NCBI RefSeq assembly: GCF_030413615.1
Contig: NZ_CP129236.1
Coordinates: 1,038,001-1,102,000, forward strand
Source of the DNA: Planococcus shixiaomingii
Lineage (GTDB): Bacteria > Bacillota > Bacilli > Bacillales_A > Planococcaceae
Direction: 5' to 3'
DNA: 64,000 nucleotides
Shown: piece after piece, positions 8,215 through 19,936 of the stretch
Layout: each line of letters opens with the position of its first letter
How positions within the stretch are numbered: position 1 is the stretch's first letter
Notes under the pieces: model-generated
What the model was told of the DNA's origin: nothing
Databases searched by the model: none
Seen by the model: only the letters and a program-made list of their open reading frames with translations
Translations under genes and position numbers: made by a program

Positions 8215-8916
8215 TTGGACTTTCAAACGTGGCGCCATGTATTTAAATTAGATCCGGCAAAATCAATTTCTGATGAACATTTGGAACGAATTTGCGAATC
8301 CGGGACTGATGCCATCTTGATTGGCGGCAGTGATAATGTCACACTCGACAATGTCCTTGATTTAATGGCGAGAGTTCGCCGCTATAGCGTACCGGTGGCA
8401 TTGGAAGTTTCCGTCCTTGATTCAGTGACGCCTGGGTTTGATTTTTATTTTATTCCGACGGTGCTGAACAGTGAAAATCCATTATGGATAAAGGGAATGC
8501 ATCATGAGGCGATTCGGGAGTACGGCGATATCATGGACTGGGAAGAACTTGTTCCGGAAGGCTATTGCATTTTGAATGCCAACTGCAAAGCGGCCAAGTT
8601 GACAGAAGCGAAAACCGATCTGCCTTTGGAAGATGTCATTGCATATGCACGGATGGCCGAACATTTTTTCCGCTTGCCGATCTTCTATTTGGAATACAGC
8701 GGAATGTACGGCGATATTAATGTGGTTGAACAAGTCAAAGAACAACTGTCTAAAACAAAATTATTTTACGGCGGCGGCATCGACTCGCCCGAAAAAGCGC
8801 GTGAAATGGCAGCGGCGGCTGACACGGTCGTTGTTGGGAATATCATATACGAGAATTTAAATAAAGCGATTGAAACTGTCCAAGCTGTTGCGGAAACAGA
8901 GCGTCAATCGTTATAA
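8215..8916 (+). CDS. pcrB: Heptaprenylglyceryl phosphate synthase PcrB
   Basis: PcrB transfers a heptaprenyl group from heptaprenyl diphosphate to sn-glycerol 1-phosphate, making an archaea-like ether lipid in Bacillales. The 233-residue TIM barrel shows the G1P/phosphate binding regions: [16 protein letters not shown] near the N terminus, [10 protein letters not shown] and the C-terminal [11 protein letters not shown] and [12 protein letters not shown]. The start codon is TTG at 8215, supported by AGGTGA at 8202-8207; no ATG lies nearby in frame. It is followed by pcrA after 31 nt, the arrangement that gave it its name. Confidence 0.95.
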   Translation: MDFQTWRHVFKLDPAKSISDEHLERICESGTDAILIGGSDNVTLDNVLDLMARVRRYSVPVALEVSVLDSVTPGFDFYFIPTVLNSENPLWIKGMHHEAIREYGDIMDWEELVPEGYCILNANCKAAKLTEAKTDLPLEDVIAYARMAEHFFRLPIFYLEYSGMYGDINVVEQVKEQLSKTKLFYGGGIDSPEKAREMAAAADTVVVGNIIYENLNKAIETVQAVAETERQSL

Positions 8917-8947
8917 TGATAAGAACGAATGTTCGAGGTGGTGCACA

Positions 8948-11161
8948 ATGGAAATCATTACAAAGAATTTACTCAAAGGGATGAACCCTGAACAAGAACA
9001 AGCAGTTAAAACGACGGAAGGCCCGTTATTGATCATGGCCGGTGCAGGATCTGGAAAAACGCGGGTGCTGACGCATCGTATTGCTTATTTAGTGCTGGAA
9101 AAACAAGTTTACCCATCCAATATTTTGGCAATTACATTTACAAACAAAGCAGCGCGTGAAATGCGCAACCGGATTGACGGTTTGCTTGGACACGGGACAG
9201 GCGAACGCATGTGGGTCTCGACATTCCACTCGATGTGCGTACGTATTTTGCGCCGGGACATCGACCGCATGGGCTTTAGCAAAAGCTTTTCGATTTTGGA
9301 TACAACCGATCAATTGTCGGTGATTAAAAATGTCTTGAAAGAGCAAAACTTGGATCCGAAGAAATACGAACCACGCACGATGCTGAACGCTATTTCGTCG
9401 TCGAAAAACGAATGCATCGATGCAGCGGAATTTGCAGCGAATATGAATCAGCACAATCCGTATGAAAAAACGGTATCAGATGTATATACAGCTTATGAGA
9501 AGCGTCTGAAAAAAAACCAGTCACTCGATTTTGATGATTTGATCATGACGACTTTGAAATTGTTCAACACGGTTCCTGAAGTGCTGGAATTCTATCAAAA
9601 CAAATTCCATTACATTCACGTGGATGAATACCAAGATACGAACAATGCGCAGTATCAGCTTGTCCAAAAGCTTGCGAGCAAGTTTAAGAATATATGTGTA
9701 GTAGGCGACTCCGATCAATCGATTTATCGTTGGCGCGGAGCGGATATCAAAAATATCTTATCGTTTGAAAAAGATTATCCGAATGCCAAAGTAATTATGC
9801 TTGAGCAAAATTACCGATCTACAAAACGGATTTTACAAGCGGCAAACGACGTCATCCAGAAAAACACCAGCCGCTATCCGAAAGAATTGCGGACTGACAA
9901 CGCGGAAGGCCCGGCGATCACTTTGCATAAAGCGGGCGATGAGCGCCAAGAAGCGCAGTTTGTGGTTCAGACCATCCAAAAGTTGATGGATGAAGAAGAC
10001 TACAAAACTTCCGATTTTGCGATTTTGTACCGGACCAATGCCCAGTCGCGGATCATGGAGGAAATGTTCGTGAAGTCGAACATGCATTACACGATTGTCG
10101 GCGGCACGAAGTTCTATGACCGCAAAGAAATTAAGGACTTGCTGGCTTATTTGCGCTTAATTGCCAATAATGATGATGATTTGTCATTGGCACGCGTTAT
10201 CAATGAACCGAAACGCGGCATCGGGGCTACATCTTTCGAACGTATGGCGCGCTTTGCCATCGATCAGGACCGCACCATCATGGATTCGCTGCAGGAAGTC
10301 GACTTTATGGGCTTGTCGCCGAAGACAGCACAGACGGTAATGGAATTCCGATCGATGATCGACGGTTTTACGCAAATGCAGGAATTTTTGTCGGTGACGG
10401 AATTGGTGGAAGAAGTATTAAAAAAATCCGGCTATCGCCAAATGCTGCAAGCAGACAAAACAATTGAAGGCGAGAGCCGATTAGAGAATATAGAAGAGTT
10501 TTTAACCGTAACAAAAGCGTTTGAAAAACAAAGTGATGATAAATCGCTGGTGGCATTCTTGACGGATTTGGCGCTGATCTCAGATATCGATTCACTTGAT
10601 GATGAAGAAGAAACAGACGGCCCAATCATCTTGATGACCATGCACGCGGCGAAGGGACTGGAGTTTCCGGTAGTCTTCATCATCGGACTTGAAGAAAACG
10701 TCTTCCCGCATTCCCGCTCCAATAACGACGATGAGGAAATGGAAGAAGAACGCCGGCTTGCTTACGTGGGAATCACACGTGCTGAAAAGCGGTTGTATTT
10801 GACGCATGCTTCATCGCGCACCTTATTCGGCAAAAGCAGCTACAATATGCCATCCCGTTTTATCAGTGAAATTTCCGAAGAGTTGATTGAATCGACTGTT
10901 GCTCACCATAGAGCTGGTGCAACGACAAGCTATAAACAAGCGCCAAGACGTGCAGCGGTATCTCGCCCTGCTTATCAGTCATCAGGCGGCGACAAATTGG
11001 GCTGGAAACCAGGAGACCGTGCGAAACATAAAAAATGGGGCACTGGAACTGTGGTTAGCGTGAAAGGCGAAGGAGAACAAACAGAACTGGATATTGCCTT
11101 CCCGACCCCTGTCGGCATCAAACGGCTGCTGGCGAAGTTCGCACCGATTGAAAAAGTATAA
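8948..11161 (+). CDS. pcrA: ATP-dependent DNA helicase PcrA
   Basis: A 737-residue superfamily 1A 3'-5' helicase, essential in Bacillus for replication, repair and removal of RecA filaments or conflicts with transcription. Motifs in order: Q-motif/Walker A with AGAGSGKT at residues 31-38, motif Ia with [13 protein letters not shown], motif [10 protein letters not shown], motif [17 protein letters not shown], motif IV YRS, motif [17 protein letters not shown] and motif [17 protein letters not shown]. The C terminus has the PcrA Tudor-like tail ([21 protein letters not shown]), which binds RNA polymerase. The frame extends 26 codons upstream but GAGGTGG before 8948 fixes the start. Confidence 0.97.
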   Translation: MEIITKNLLKGMNPEQEQAVKTTEGPLLIMAGAGSGKTRVLTHRIAYLVLEKQVYPSNILAITFTNKAAREMRNRIDGLLGHGTGERMWVSTFHSMCVRILRRDIDRMGFSKSFSILDTTDQLSVIKNVLKEQNLDPKKYEPRTMLNAISSSKNECIDAAEFAANMNQHNPYEKTVSDVYTAYEKRLKKNQSLDFDDLIMTTLKLFNTVPEVLEFYQNKFHYIHVDEYQDTNNAQYQLVQKLASKFKNICVVGDSDQSIYRWRGADIKNILSFEKDYPNAKVIMLEQNYRSTKRILQAANDVIQKNTSRYPKELRTDNAEGPAITLHKAGDERQEAQFVVQTIQKLMDEEDYKTSDFAILYRTNAQSRIMEEMFVKSNMHYTIVGGTKFYDRKEIKDLLAYLRLIANNDDDLSLARVINEPKRGIGATSFERMARFAIDQDRTIMDSLQEVDFMGLSPKTAQTVMEFRSMIDGFTQMQEFLSVTELVEEVLKKSGYRQMLQADKTIEGESRLENIEEFLTVTKAFEKQSDDKSLVAFLTDLALISDIDSLDDEEETDGPIILMTMHAAKGLEFPVVFIIGLEENVFPHSRSNNDDEEMEEERRLAYVGITRAEKRLYLTHASSRTLFGKSSYNMPSRFISEISEELIESTVAHHRAGATTSYKQAPRRAAVSRPAYQSSGGDKLGWKPGDRAKHKKWGTGTVVSVKGEGEQTELDIAFPTPVGIKRLLAKFAPIEKV

Positions 11162-13183
<2,022 letters not shown>

Positions 13184-13195
13184 GGAGATTTTTAC

Positions 13196-14323
13196 ATGAA
13201 ACGCATATGGTGGATTCCGATCAGCATGCTGCTGCTCACGGGATGTGTTCCTTCCGTGACCGATGAAACGGAAGTTCTTAATACAGAAGAAGAAGTAGAA
13301 ACAGCAATCATCCCGAGCATGCAATTGGATGCCCAATATTACCGGACGTTGCTGCCTTATAAGCAAAGTGCAACTCGCGGGAAGATCATCAACCGGATGA
13401 ATTCGCGCTACGACATTAAAGAAGCTGAAAACGGGCTGCTCCGCTTGTCCCAAAACCAATTTTCGCCAGATGATTATTATTTCCAAGAAGGCCAAAAAAT
13501 CACCGACGAAGATTCGACAGCTTGGCTTGGGCGTGCCAGCAAAGACAATCCGGGCGGCTTGAATCCAGCAGATAAGCGCACCGAACAACAAAAGAAAGAG
13601 GGCGACAGACCGCCTGCCGTAATATTGGCGCACATTGTTGAACAGAATTATTTGGTGAAGACCAACGAAGAAACCATTCGCTTGGGTGGAGTATCCATTG
13701 GGCTGGCTCTCAATTCAGTTTATTACAATACGGAAGACGGAGTTTCTTATGAAGAAACTATTCCTCATGATCAATTGGAAAAAGAGGGCCAACGGTTGGC
13801 GAATGAAATCGTCAAACGGCTGCGTGAAAAAGAAGGAATGGCCAACATTCCGATTACAGTAGGGCTGTTTAAACAAAGCACACGAAACGCCATTGCCCCT
13901 TCCACTTATTTTTCATATGGCGTGGCTCCTAAAAAAGCAACGAAAGTAGCTGACTGGAAAGCGATCGACGAAGAATATGTTGTGTTCCCGACATCGGGAA
14001 CCGTAGAAAAGTACCGTAAAGTTGACACTGCGTTCTTGAATTTCAAGCAAGACGTAGAAGAGTATTTTTCGAACTTTACCAGCGTCATCGGCACTGGCTT
14101 CTATCAGGGGGACCAATTGCGGGAGCTGCAAATTGATATTCCGATTCAATTTTATGGATCTGCTGAAATTATCGGCTTTACGCAATATTTGACCGGCTTG
14201 GTGATGGAACATTTCCCGGAAAACGTTCAAGTCGAAGTGAGTGTGACATCATCGAACGGCCCTGAAGCTTTGATCATACGAAAAGTAAACCAAACAGAAC
14301 CAGTTGTTCACATTTATGATTAA
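13196..14323 (+). CDS. camS: CamS family lipoprotein (YerH, sex-pheromone precursor family)
   Basis: A 375-residue exported lipoprotein. The N terminus has a basic start, a hydrophobic core and the lipobox LLTGC with Cys at residue 17, so it should be lipidated and anchored outside the membrane. The rest matches the CamS family by its length, by GNNN-like blocks such as TFLNFKQDVEEYF and by its place after ligA. In enterococci and staphylococci the clipped signal peptides of relatives act as cAM373-type pheromones; the leader here (ISMLLLTG) is not that peptide. Cellular role is unknown. The terminator at 14338 ends the operon. Confidence 0.9.
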   Translation: MKRIWWIPISMLLLTGCVPSVTDETEVLNTEEEVETAIIPSMQLDAQYYRTLLPYKQSATRGKIINRMNSRYDIKEAENGLLRLSQNQFSPDDYYFQEGQKITDEDSTAWLGRASKDNPGGLNPADKRTEQQKKEGDRPPAVILAHIVEQNYLVKTNEETIRLGGVSIGLALNSVYYNTEDGVSYEETIPHDQLEKEGQRLANEIVKRLREKEGMANIPITVGLFKQSTRNAIAPSTYFSYGVAPKKATKVADWKAIDEEYVVFPTSGTVEKYRKVDTAFLNFKQDVEEYFSNFTSVIGTGFYQGDQLRELQIDIPIQFYGSAEIIGFTQYLTGLVMEHFPENVQVEVSVTSSNGPEALIIRKVNQTEPVVHIYD

Positions 14324-14337
14324 AACGCTTTGAAAAA

Positions 14338-14369
14338 GGGATGGCCTACAGGCTGTCCCTATTCATTTT
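14338..14369 (+). terminator. Weak intrinsic terminator after camS
   Basis: GGGATGGCC pairs with GGCTGTCCC (14338-14359, with two G-T pairs), followed by TATTCATTTT. Confidence 0.65.
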
Positions 14370-14424
14370 GTGAGAGAAATGATATGATATAACGTATGTT
14401 TACTGAATCCGGAGGTGTAGAAAA

Positions 14425-14715
14425 GTGGCTAAAATAACAAAAGAAGAAGTAATCGAAGTGGCACATTTGGCAAGATTGGCAATTACTGACGAGGAAGCTG
14501 TGCATTTTGCAGAACAATTAGAAGCAATTACGAATGCGATGGAATTGTTGAACGAATTGGATACTGAAAATGTAGAGCCGACCACACATGTGCTAGAAAT
14601 GGTCAACGTTTTGCGTGAAGACAAATCCATACCAGGATTGGACCGGGAATTGGTATTGAAAAACGTTAAAGAACACGAAGCGGGACAAATTAAAGTTCCA
14701 ACGATTCTTGACTGA
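14425..14715 (+). CDS. gatC: Asp/Glu-tRNA amidotransferase subunit GatC
   Basis: The 96-residue small subunit that clamps GatA and GatB together in the enzyme that turns Glu-tRNA(Gln) and Asp-tRNA(Asn) into the amidated forms. The characteristic opening [21 protein letters not shown] and the central [19 protein letters not shown] are both present. The start is GTG at 14425 after GGAGGTG. A TATAAC at 14388-14393 may be its -10. It lies 18 nt before gatA; gatC-gatA-gatB is an operon. Confidence 0.97.
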   Translation: MAKITKEEVIEVAHLARLAITDEEAVHFAEQLEAITNAMELLNELDTENVEPTTHVLEMVNVLREDKSIPGLDRELVLKNVKEHEAGQIKVPTILD

Positions 14716-14733
14716 TAAGGAGGAGAGAAAAAG

Positions 14734-16203
14734 ATGGCATTAGCAGATAAAACTGCAGCAGAACTGCAGGAGTTAATACATACAAAGGAAATGACCATTT
14801 CTGAAATGGCAGAACAGGCGTTCAATCGCATTGAAGAGCTTGATTCGAAAGTGGATGCTTTCTTGGCTCTCGACAAAGAAGGGGCAATGGAGCAAGCGGC
14901 ACAATTGGATAACACACCTCTTGATGAGCGTGGACCACTTTTTGGATTGCCGATTGGCGTAAAGGACAATATCGTGACCGAAGGCATTGAAACAACAGCT
15001 TCAAGCCGAATTCTTACAGGTTTTAACCCTATCTACAATGCAACAGTAGTGGAAAAGTTAAAAAAAGACGGAATGGTCATTGTCGGCAAATTGAATATGG
15101 ACGAATTTGCAATGGGATCTTCCAACGAGAATTCTTATTATAAAAACACGAAGAATCCTTGGAATCTTGAAACCGTTCCAGGTGGATCTTCAGGCGGCTC
15201 TGCAGCAGCTGTAGCAGCAGGCGAAGTGCCGTTTACGCTTGGTTCGGATACCGGTGGGTCAATCCGCCAGCCGGCTGCATTTTGTGGAGTAGTAGGCATG
15301 AAGCCGACATACGGACGGGTTTCCCGCTTTGGATTGATCGCTTATGCTTCGTCATTAGATCAAATCGGACCTATCACTCGGACGGTTAAAGACAATGCGT
15401 TGTTATTGAACACCATCGCAGGATATGACGACAAAGATTCGACTTCGGCAAATGTTGAAGTGCCGGATTTTGCTGCTGCGTTGACTGGGGATATCAAAGG
15501 AATGCGAATCGGCGTTCCGAAAGAATATTTCGCTGAAGGCGTTGGAGAAGCTGCAAAACAGGCAGTCCGCGACGCATTAAAAGTGCTTGAAGAAAAAGGC
15601 GCGACTTGGGAAGAGATTTCTTTGCCGCATTCCAAATACGCACTTTCTACGTATTACTTGATCGCTTCTTCTGAAGCTTCCTCGAACTTGTCGCGTTTTG
15701 ACGGTATCCGCTACGGCTACCGCACAGAAAAAGCGGGCAACCTGCTGGAGTTCTATATGAACACGCGTTCTGAAGGATTCGGCGATGAAGTAAAGCGCCG
15801 CATCATGCTTGGAACGTATGCTCTTAGCTCAGGCTATTACGATGCATATTACAAAAAAGCACAAAAAGTGCGCACATTAATCAAACAGGATTTTGACAAA
15901 GCGTTTGAGGAATACGACGTCATTATCGGACCAACGACTCCAACACCGGCATTTAAAATCGGTGAGAAGATCGATGATCCATTGACAATGTATGCCAACG
16001 ATATTTTGACGATTCCTGTCAACTTGGCAGGCGTTCCGGCGATTTCAGTTCCTTGCGGTTTTGACAATGGCCTGCCGCTTGGCTTGCAAATCATTGGCAA
16101 GTATTTTGATGAAGAAACGGTTTACCGCGTTGCAGATGTTTTTGAACAGGCGACCGATTTCCATAAAAAAACTCCTCAAGTTTGGGAGGGAGCAGCAAAA
16201 TGA
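14734..16203 (+). CDS. gatA: Asp/Glu-tRNA amidotransferase subunit GatA
   Basis: The glutaminase subunit of GatCAB; it releases ammonia from glutamine. The 489-residue protein carries the amidase signature: the catalytic Lys in GVKDNI (about residue 78), and the Ser cis-Ser pair in the [21 protein letters not shown] and [12 protein letters not shown] segments. AAGGAGGAG precedes the ATG. Its stop codon overlaps the gatB start in ATGA, so translation is coupled. A paralogous amidase without tRNA context is at 26413. Confidence 0.98.
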   Translation: MALADKTAAELQELIHTKEMTISEMAEQAFNRIEELDSKVDAFLALDKEGAMEQAAQLDNTPLDERGPLFGLPIGVKDNIVTEGIETTASSRILTGFNPIYNATVVEKLKKDGMVIVGKLNMDEFAMGSSNENSYYKNTKNPWNLETVPGGSSGGSAAAVAAGEVPFTLGSDTGGSIRQPAAFCGVVGMKPTYGRVSRFGLIAYASSLDQIGPITRTVKDNALLLNTIAGYDDKDSTSANVEVPDFAAALTGDIKGMRIGVPKEYFAEGVGEAAKQAVRDALKVLEEKGATWEEISLPHSKYALSTYYLIASSEASSNLSRFDGIRYGYRTEKAGNLLEFYMNTRSEGFGDEVKRRIMLGTYALSSGYYDAYYKKAQKVRTLIKQDFDKAFEEYDVIIGPTTPTPAFKIGEKIDDPLTMYANDILTIPVNLAGVPAISVPCGFDNGLPLGLQIIGKYFDEETVYRVADVFEQATDFHKKTPQVWEGAAK

Positions 16204-17630
16204 ATTTCGAAACAATAATCGGCCTCGAGGTACACGTCGAGCTTAAAACAGAATCTAAAATGTTCTCTCCTGCACCGGCTCATTTCGGTGCGGAACCGAA
16301 CACCAACACAAACGTAATCGATCTTGGCTATCCTGGCGTTTTGCCGGTAGTCAACAAAACTGCAGTGGACTGGGCAATGAAAGCCGCTTTGGCGTTAAAC
16401 TGCCAAATCAACCGCCACACGAAATTCGACCGCAAAAACTATTTTTATCCGGACAACCCGAAAGCCTACCAAATTTCCCAATTTGATGAGCCGATCGGCG
16501 AACATGGCTGGATTGAAATCGAAGTCAAAGGCGAGAAAAAGCGCATCGGTATTACGCGCCTCCATATGGAAGAAGATGCCGGCAAACTAACGCATACCGG
16601 CAATGGCCATTCGCTGGTCGACCTTAACCGCCAAGGCACGCCGCTGATTGAAATCGTATCAGAGCCGGATATGCGTACGCCGGAAGAAGCCTATGCATTC
16701 TTGGAAAAAATCAAAGCGATTATCCAGTACACGGGTGTTTCCGATGTACGTATGGAAGAAGGATCTCTTCGCTGTGACGCCAATATTTCACTTCGTCCAT
16801 ACGGACAAGAGGAATTTGGAACGAAAACAGAATTGAAAAACTTAAACTCATTTAACTTTGTCCGCAGAGGAATTGAGCATGAACAAATCCGTCAAGAAGA
16901 AGTGCTGTTGTCAGGTGGCATTATCGGACAGGAAACGCGCCGCTACGATGAATCAACAGGAAAAACGCTTTTAATGCGTGTTAAAGAAGGATCGGACGAT
17001 TACCGTTACTTCCCAGAACCGGATTTGGTTGATATCATTATTGACGACGCTTGGCTGGAACGCGTCCGTGCTGAAATTCCGGAACTTCCGGATGCGCGGA
17101 AAGCCCGCTATGTTTCAGAACTTGGCATGTCTTCATACGATGCCATGGTCTTGACGCTGGCGAAGCCGATTTCCGATTTCTTCGAAGCGACGGTCGCTGC
17201 CGGAGCAGATGCGAAACTGGCATCGAACTGGTTGATGGGTGAAGTTTCTGCTTATCTTAACGCTGAACAAAAAGAGCTGAGCGATACGGCATTGACGCCT
17301 GAAGGATTAGCTGGCATGATCAAATTGATTTCAGATGGCACGATTTCATCTAAAATCGCCAAGAAAGTCTTTAAGGAATTGATTGAAAAAGGCGGCGACG
17401 CGAACGATATCGTCAAAGCGAAAGGCCTTGTCCAAATTTCCGACGAAGGCACATTGCGCGAGTTTGTTACAGCTTCGCTTGACAACAACCCGCAATCGAT
17501 CGAAGACTTCAAAAACGGCAAAGACCGCGCAATCGGTTTCTTGGTTGGCCAAATTATGAAACAGACAAAAGGGCAGGCAAATCCGCCATTGCTCAATAAA
17601 ATCTTGCTTGAAGAAATCGCGAAACGCTAA
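16200..17630 (+). CDS. gatB: Asp/Glu-tRNA amidotransferase subunit GatB
   Basis: The kinase and transamidase subunit of GatCAB, 476 residues. It opens [16 protein letters not shown], has the catalytic cradle motifs ([33 protein letters not shown]), the EPD and YFPEPDL motifs, and ends in the GatB/YqeY helical domain that touches the tRNA elbow. The frame extends to 16182 but GGGAGG at 16185-16190 marks ATG 16200 as the start, overlapping the gatA stop. Confidence 0.98.
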   Translation: MNFETIIGLEVHVELKTESKMFSPAPAHFGAEPNTNTNVIDLGYPGVLPVVNKTAVDWAMKAALALNCQINRHTKFDRKNYFYPDNPKAYQISQFDEPIGEHGWIEIEVKGEKKRIGITRLHMEEDAGKLTHTGNGHSLVDLNRQGTPLIEIVSEPDMRTPEEAYAFLEKIKAIIQYTGVSDVRMEEGSLRCDANISLRPYGQEEFGTKTELKNLNSFNFVRRGIEHEQIRQEEVLLSGGIIGQETRRYDESTGKTLLMRVKEGSDDYRYFPEPDLVDIIIDDAWLERVRAEIPELPDARKARYVSELGMSSYDAMVLTLAKPISDFFEATVAAGADAKLASNWLMGEVSAYLNAEQKELSDTALTPEGLAGMIKLISDGTISSKIAKKVFKELIEKGGDANDIVKAKGLVQISDEGTLREFVTASLDNNPQSIEDFKNGKDRAIGFLVGQIMKQTKGQANPPLLNKILLEEIAKR

Positions 17631-17654
17631 AGTTGATGCAAAAGCAATAAGAAA

Positions 17655-17686
17655 AGATGGTCCGCTGAGTCGGGCCATCTTTTTTG
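17655..17686 (+). terminator. Intrinsic terminator of gatCAB
   Basis: AGATGGTCC pairs with GGGCCATCT (17655-17680, one T-G pair), followed by six T residues. Confidence 0.9.
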
Positions 17687-17733
17687 AAGGGTTTATTAAA
17701 GAGTGAACTTAAATTCTTGAGCTGATGATATTC

Positions 17734-17789
17734 AGCAAAACAGCTCCGCTTTCCGCGAGCTATCCCGCTGAAGTCTCCGCTGTTTTGCT
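17734..17789. repeat. Complete dispersed palindromic repeat (family 1)
   Basis: An 11-bp perfect inverted repeat, AGCAAAACAGC (17734-17744) and GCTGTTTTGCT (17779-17789), encloses the CTCCGCTTTCCGC and CCGC-GAAGTCTCC arms. Half copies are at 56823-56882 (left) and 969-1010 (right). From memory, similar intergenic palindromes are common in Bacillus-related genomes; their role is not known. Confidence 0.75.
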
Positions 17790-17862
17790 CCATATCTTCT
17801 AATCAACTAACAGTGAAACAGGTATCATGCATGTGTTCTCTTTTGATTTAAGAGAGTATTTA

Positions 17863-17950
17863 GCTTCGGCGCATCTAAGGGCTAGACGAAGCCAGGAGGC
17901 GGGTGCTCTTCCTGGCTCTTGGAGGAAGTCATGCCCAAAGAAACCGAAGC
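17863..17950. repeat. Nested three-stem palindromic element
   Basis: Three concentric inverted repeats are visible: GCTTCGG/CCGAAGC (17863-17869 with 17944-17950), GGGCTAGAC/GTCATGCCC (17879-17887 with 17928-17936, two mismatches) and AGCCAGGA/TCCTGGCT (17890-17897 with 17910-17917). As RNA or single-stranded DNA it would form one long interrupted hairpin. It matches no riboswitch I recognise. Confidence 0.6.
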
Positions 17951-18084
17951 AGGGAGCAAAAAGTCAATTACTTTAGTTCAACATATATAGTTTCTGTATC
18001 ACCAGTATTTACTTATAAAAACGCTAGAAAAGAAGAAACGAGCTCAGTAGCGAAGATTTGAGCAATCTGGTCCTTCAAAAAGTG

Positions 18085-18090
18085 TATAAT
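18085..18090 (+). promoter_or_regulatory. Probable -10 element for the thioredoxin-like gene
   Basis: TATAAT lies 53 nt before the start codon. No good -35 is found at 16-18 nt; TTGAGC at 18058 is 21 nt away. Confidence 0.4.
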
Positions 18091-18142
18091 TTGAAGCTTT
18101 TATCCTGTACAAGTAAACTATAGGAAAAGGAGATGTGATACT

Positions 18143-18703
18143 ATGCCAACTGAACAGCAGTATTTCGAAGATGCCATCGCAATTGAAAACTACATGGCAC
18201 AAATGGAATCGAATCAAAAAACAACGTATGCCATCTATGAAAAATTCACTCTTCCAGAAGATCAAGAGTTTATTGGATTGTTAAAAGAAAAGCAGCCGCA
18301 TGTGCTGGTCATTACCGAAGACTGGTGCGGCGATGCCATGATGAACAATGCCATACTTAGAAGAATCGCTGAAGCTGCGGATCTTGAAGTGCGCTGCGTC
18401 TACCGGGATCAGAACCCGGAGTTAGTGGATCAGTATTTGACGAATGGTGGACGTTCAATTCCGAAATACATCTTCCTTTCAAAAGAAGGGGAAGTGTTAG
18501 GGCACTGGGGGCCACGTGCGCCGAAAATCCAGGAGTTTGTTATGGAAAAAAGAGCGACGTTACCCGAAAAAGACGATCCGCGCTATGCACTTAACCATGA
18601 AGCGATGATTGGGGAAATTTCGGATGCTTTTACTTGGAACACCGAGTTCTGGCAAGCGGTCTATGAAGATTTGCGCAAAACATTCATGAAAGCGTTAAAA
18701 TAA
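18143..18703 (+). CDS. Thioredoxin family protein with WCGD motif
   Basis: A 186-residue cytosolic protein with a thioredoxin-like core: VLVITEDWCGDAMMNNAIL at about residues 54-72, followed by the cis-Pro loop in GGRSIPKYIFLSKEG. The active-site box is W-C-G-D instead of W-C-x-x-C, so only one cysteine of the redox pair is present. It belongs to the small Bacillales thioredoxin-like group of unknown function; it could act by a monothiol mechanism or just bind a partner. AAAGGAG precedes the ATG. It is monocistronic, with a terminator after it. Confidence 0.8.
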   Translation: MPTEQQYFEDAIAIENYMAQMESNQKTTYAIYEKFTLPEDQEFIGLLKEKQPHVLVITEDWCGDAMMNNAILRRIAEAADLEVRCVYRDQNPELVDQYLTNGGRSIPKYIFLSKEGEVLGHWGPRAPKIQEFVMEKRATLPEKDDPRYALNHEAMIGEISDAFTWNTEFWQAVYEDLRKTFMKALK

Positions 18704-18725
18704 AAACGTGTAGAGTAGAAGTGTA

Positions 18726-18752
18726 AAAAGGCCGGCTATTGTCGGTTTTTTT
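18726..18752 (+). terminator. Short terminator after the thioredoxin-like gene
   Basis: CCGGC pairs with GTCGG (one G-T pair), preceded by A's and followed by seven T residues, so the stem can be extended. Confidence 0.7.
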
Positions 18753-18819
18753 CTTGGGGAACTTTTCATGTTCCCTTTCTGTCTTATTTCTATAGAACGA
18801 TTAGAAAGGCTGAATTCGT

Positions 18820-19710
18820 ATGAAACGTGCACGAATTATATACAATCCTACTTCTGGCCGCGAGTTGTTTCGCAAACATTTGCCGGAAGTTCTAGAAAAG
18901 ATGGAAACAGCGGGATATGAAACGTCTTGTCACGCAACTACGGGTGAAGGGGACGCTATAACAGCTGCAAAACTTGCAGTGGAGCGGAACTTTGATTTAG
19001 TGGTGGCGGTCGGCGGTGACGGCACATTGAACGAAGTGGTATCCGGCATATCCCAATTTGAAAAAAGGCCGAAAATCGGATTGATTCCGATGGGGACGAC
19101 AAATGATTTTGCTCGTGCGGTCCACATTCCACGTGATATCAATAAAGCGGTTGATATTATCCTTAATGGCGAGTCAATTCCGGTAGATGTGGGTTTGATG
19201 GATAGCAACCGTTATTTTATCAACATTGCCGGAGGCGGCAGGTTGACTGAATTGACATACGAAGTACCGAGCAAACTGAAGACGGTGCTTGGGCAATTGG
19301 CATATTACTTAAAAGGAATTGAGATGTTGCCATCTATTCGTTCATCAAAAGTCCGCATCGAATATGATGGACATGTTTTCGAAGACCAAGCGATGATGTT
19401 TTTGATCGGATTGACGAATTCGGTCGGAGGTTTTGAAAAACTGGCGCCAGATGCCAGCATTAACGACGGCAAGTTTACACTGCTGATTTTGAAAGAAGTC
19501 AATATGGCCGAATTTATCCGGTTGGCTTCTCTTGCGCTGCGCGGCGAGCATTTGTCAGACCCGCACGTAATTTATGCGAAGGCAAGCAAGATTTCTGTAA
19601 CATCTGAAGAAACGGTATTGCTCAATTTAGATGGCGAATACGGCGGCATTCTTCCCGCCACTTTCGAAAATCTATATCAGCACATTGAAGTGCTCGTGCC
19701 ACCCCAATAA
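18820..19710 (+). CDS. dgkB: Diacylglycerol kinase DgkB
   Basis: A 296-residue soluble lipid kinase that phosphorylates diacylglycerol to phosphatidic acid, recycling the diacylglycerol released by lipoteichoic acid synthesis. The N-terminal domain has the catalytic VAVGGDGTLNEVVSG and the IPMGTTNDFARA loop; the C-terminal beta-sandwich holds NIAGGGRLTEL and the NLDGE motif. Its neighbourhood (gatB upstream, rlmD downstream) matches Bacillus dgkB (yerQ), though cydAB has been placed between dgkB and rlmD here. A YegS-like kinase is the alternative, less likely. Confidence 0.95.
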   Translation: MKRARIIYNPTSGRELFRKHLPEVLEKMETAGYETSCHATTGEGDAITAAKLAVERNFDLVVAVGGDGTLNEVVSGISQFEKRPKIGLIPMGTTNDFARAVHIPRDINKAVDIILNGESIPVDVGLMDSNRYFINIAGGGRLTELTYEVPSKLKTVLGQLAYYLKGIEMLPSIRSSKVRIEYDGHVFEDQAMMFLIGLTNSVGGFEKLAPDASINDGKFTLLILKEVNMAEFIRLASLALRGEHLSDPHVIYAKASKISVTSEETVLLNLDGEYGGILPATFENLYQHIEVLVPPQ

Positions 19711-19732
19711 ATCAATCATTTCAAAAGCCTAG

Positions 19733-19777
19733 CCTCTGGATCAAGTGCCAGATAGCAGGCTTTTTTTGGTTTTTTTT
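19733..19777 (+). terminator. Intrinsic terminator after dgkB
   Basis: AGCCT pairs with AGGCT and inside it TCTGG pairs with CCAGA, followed by seven T residues. Confidence 0.85.
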
Positions 19778-19936
19778 GAAATGCAAGCATTCCGCTTTGT
19801 TGTCACATGTTATTCATAGATGCTTGAAAAATGTAGATTTGGGAGGGGTTTAGTAGAGTTTCAAAAAAGGGGATGGGGTACAATAGGTGTAGTTAAAGAA
19901 TGAATACGATAAAAGTTTTCGAAAGGGGACAAACAG

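Larger units (their letters stand above)
17687..18142. other. 456-nt intergenic region with repeat and nested hairpin
   Basis: No gene is seen here on either strand. The region holds a complete palindromic repeat (17734-17789), a nested hairpin element (17863-17950), and a TATAAT at 18085-18090 that is the likely -10 for the thioredoxin-like gene at 18143. The rest is AT-rich and featureless. Confidence 0.7.

Noticed and set aside
13196..13250. CamS signal peptide as a sex pheromone source
   Set aside because: The leader ends in ISMLLLTG, not the known cAM373-type peptide, and activity cannot be judged from sequence.
19799..19830. Possible Rex or redox-regulator site upstream of cydA (TTGTCACATGTTATTCA)
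   Set aside because: The two halves do not form a proper Rex palindrome (TTGTGA-N8-TCACAA); too weak to call.
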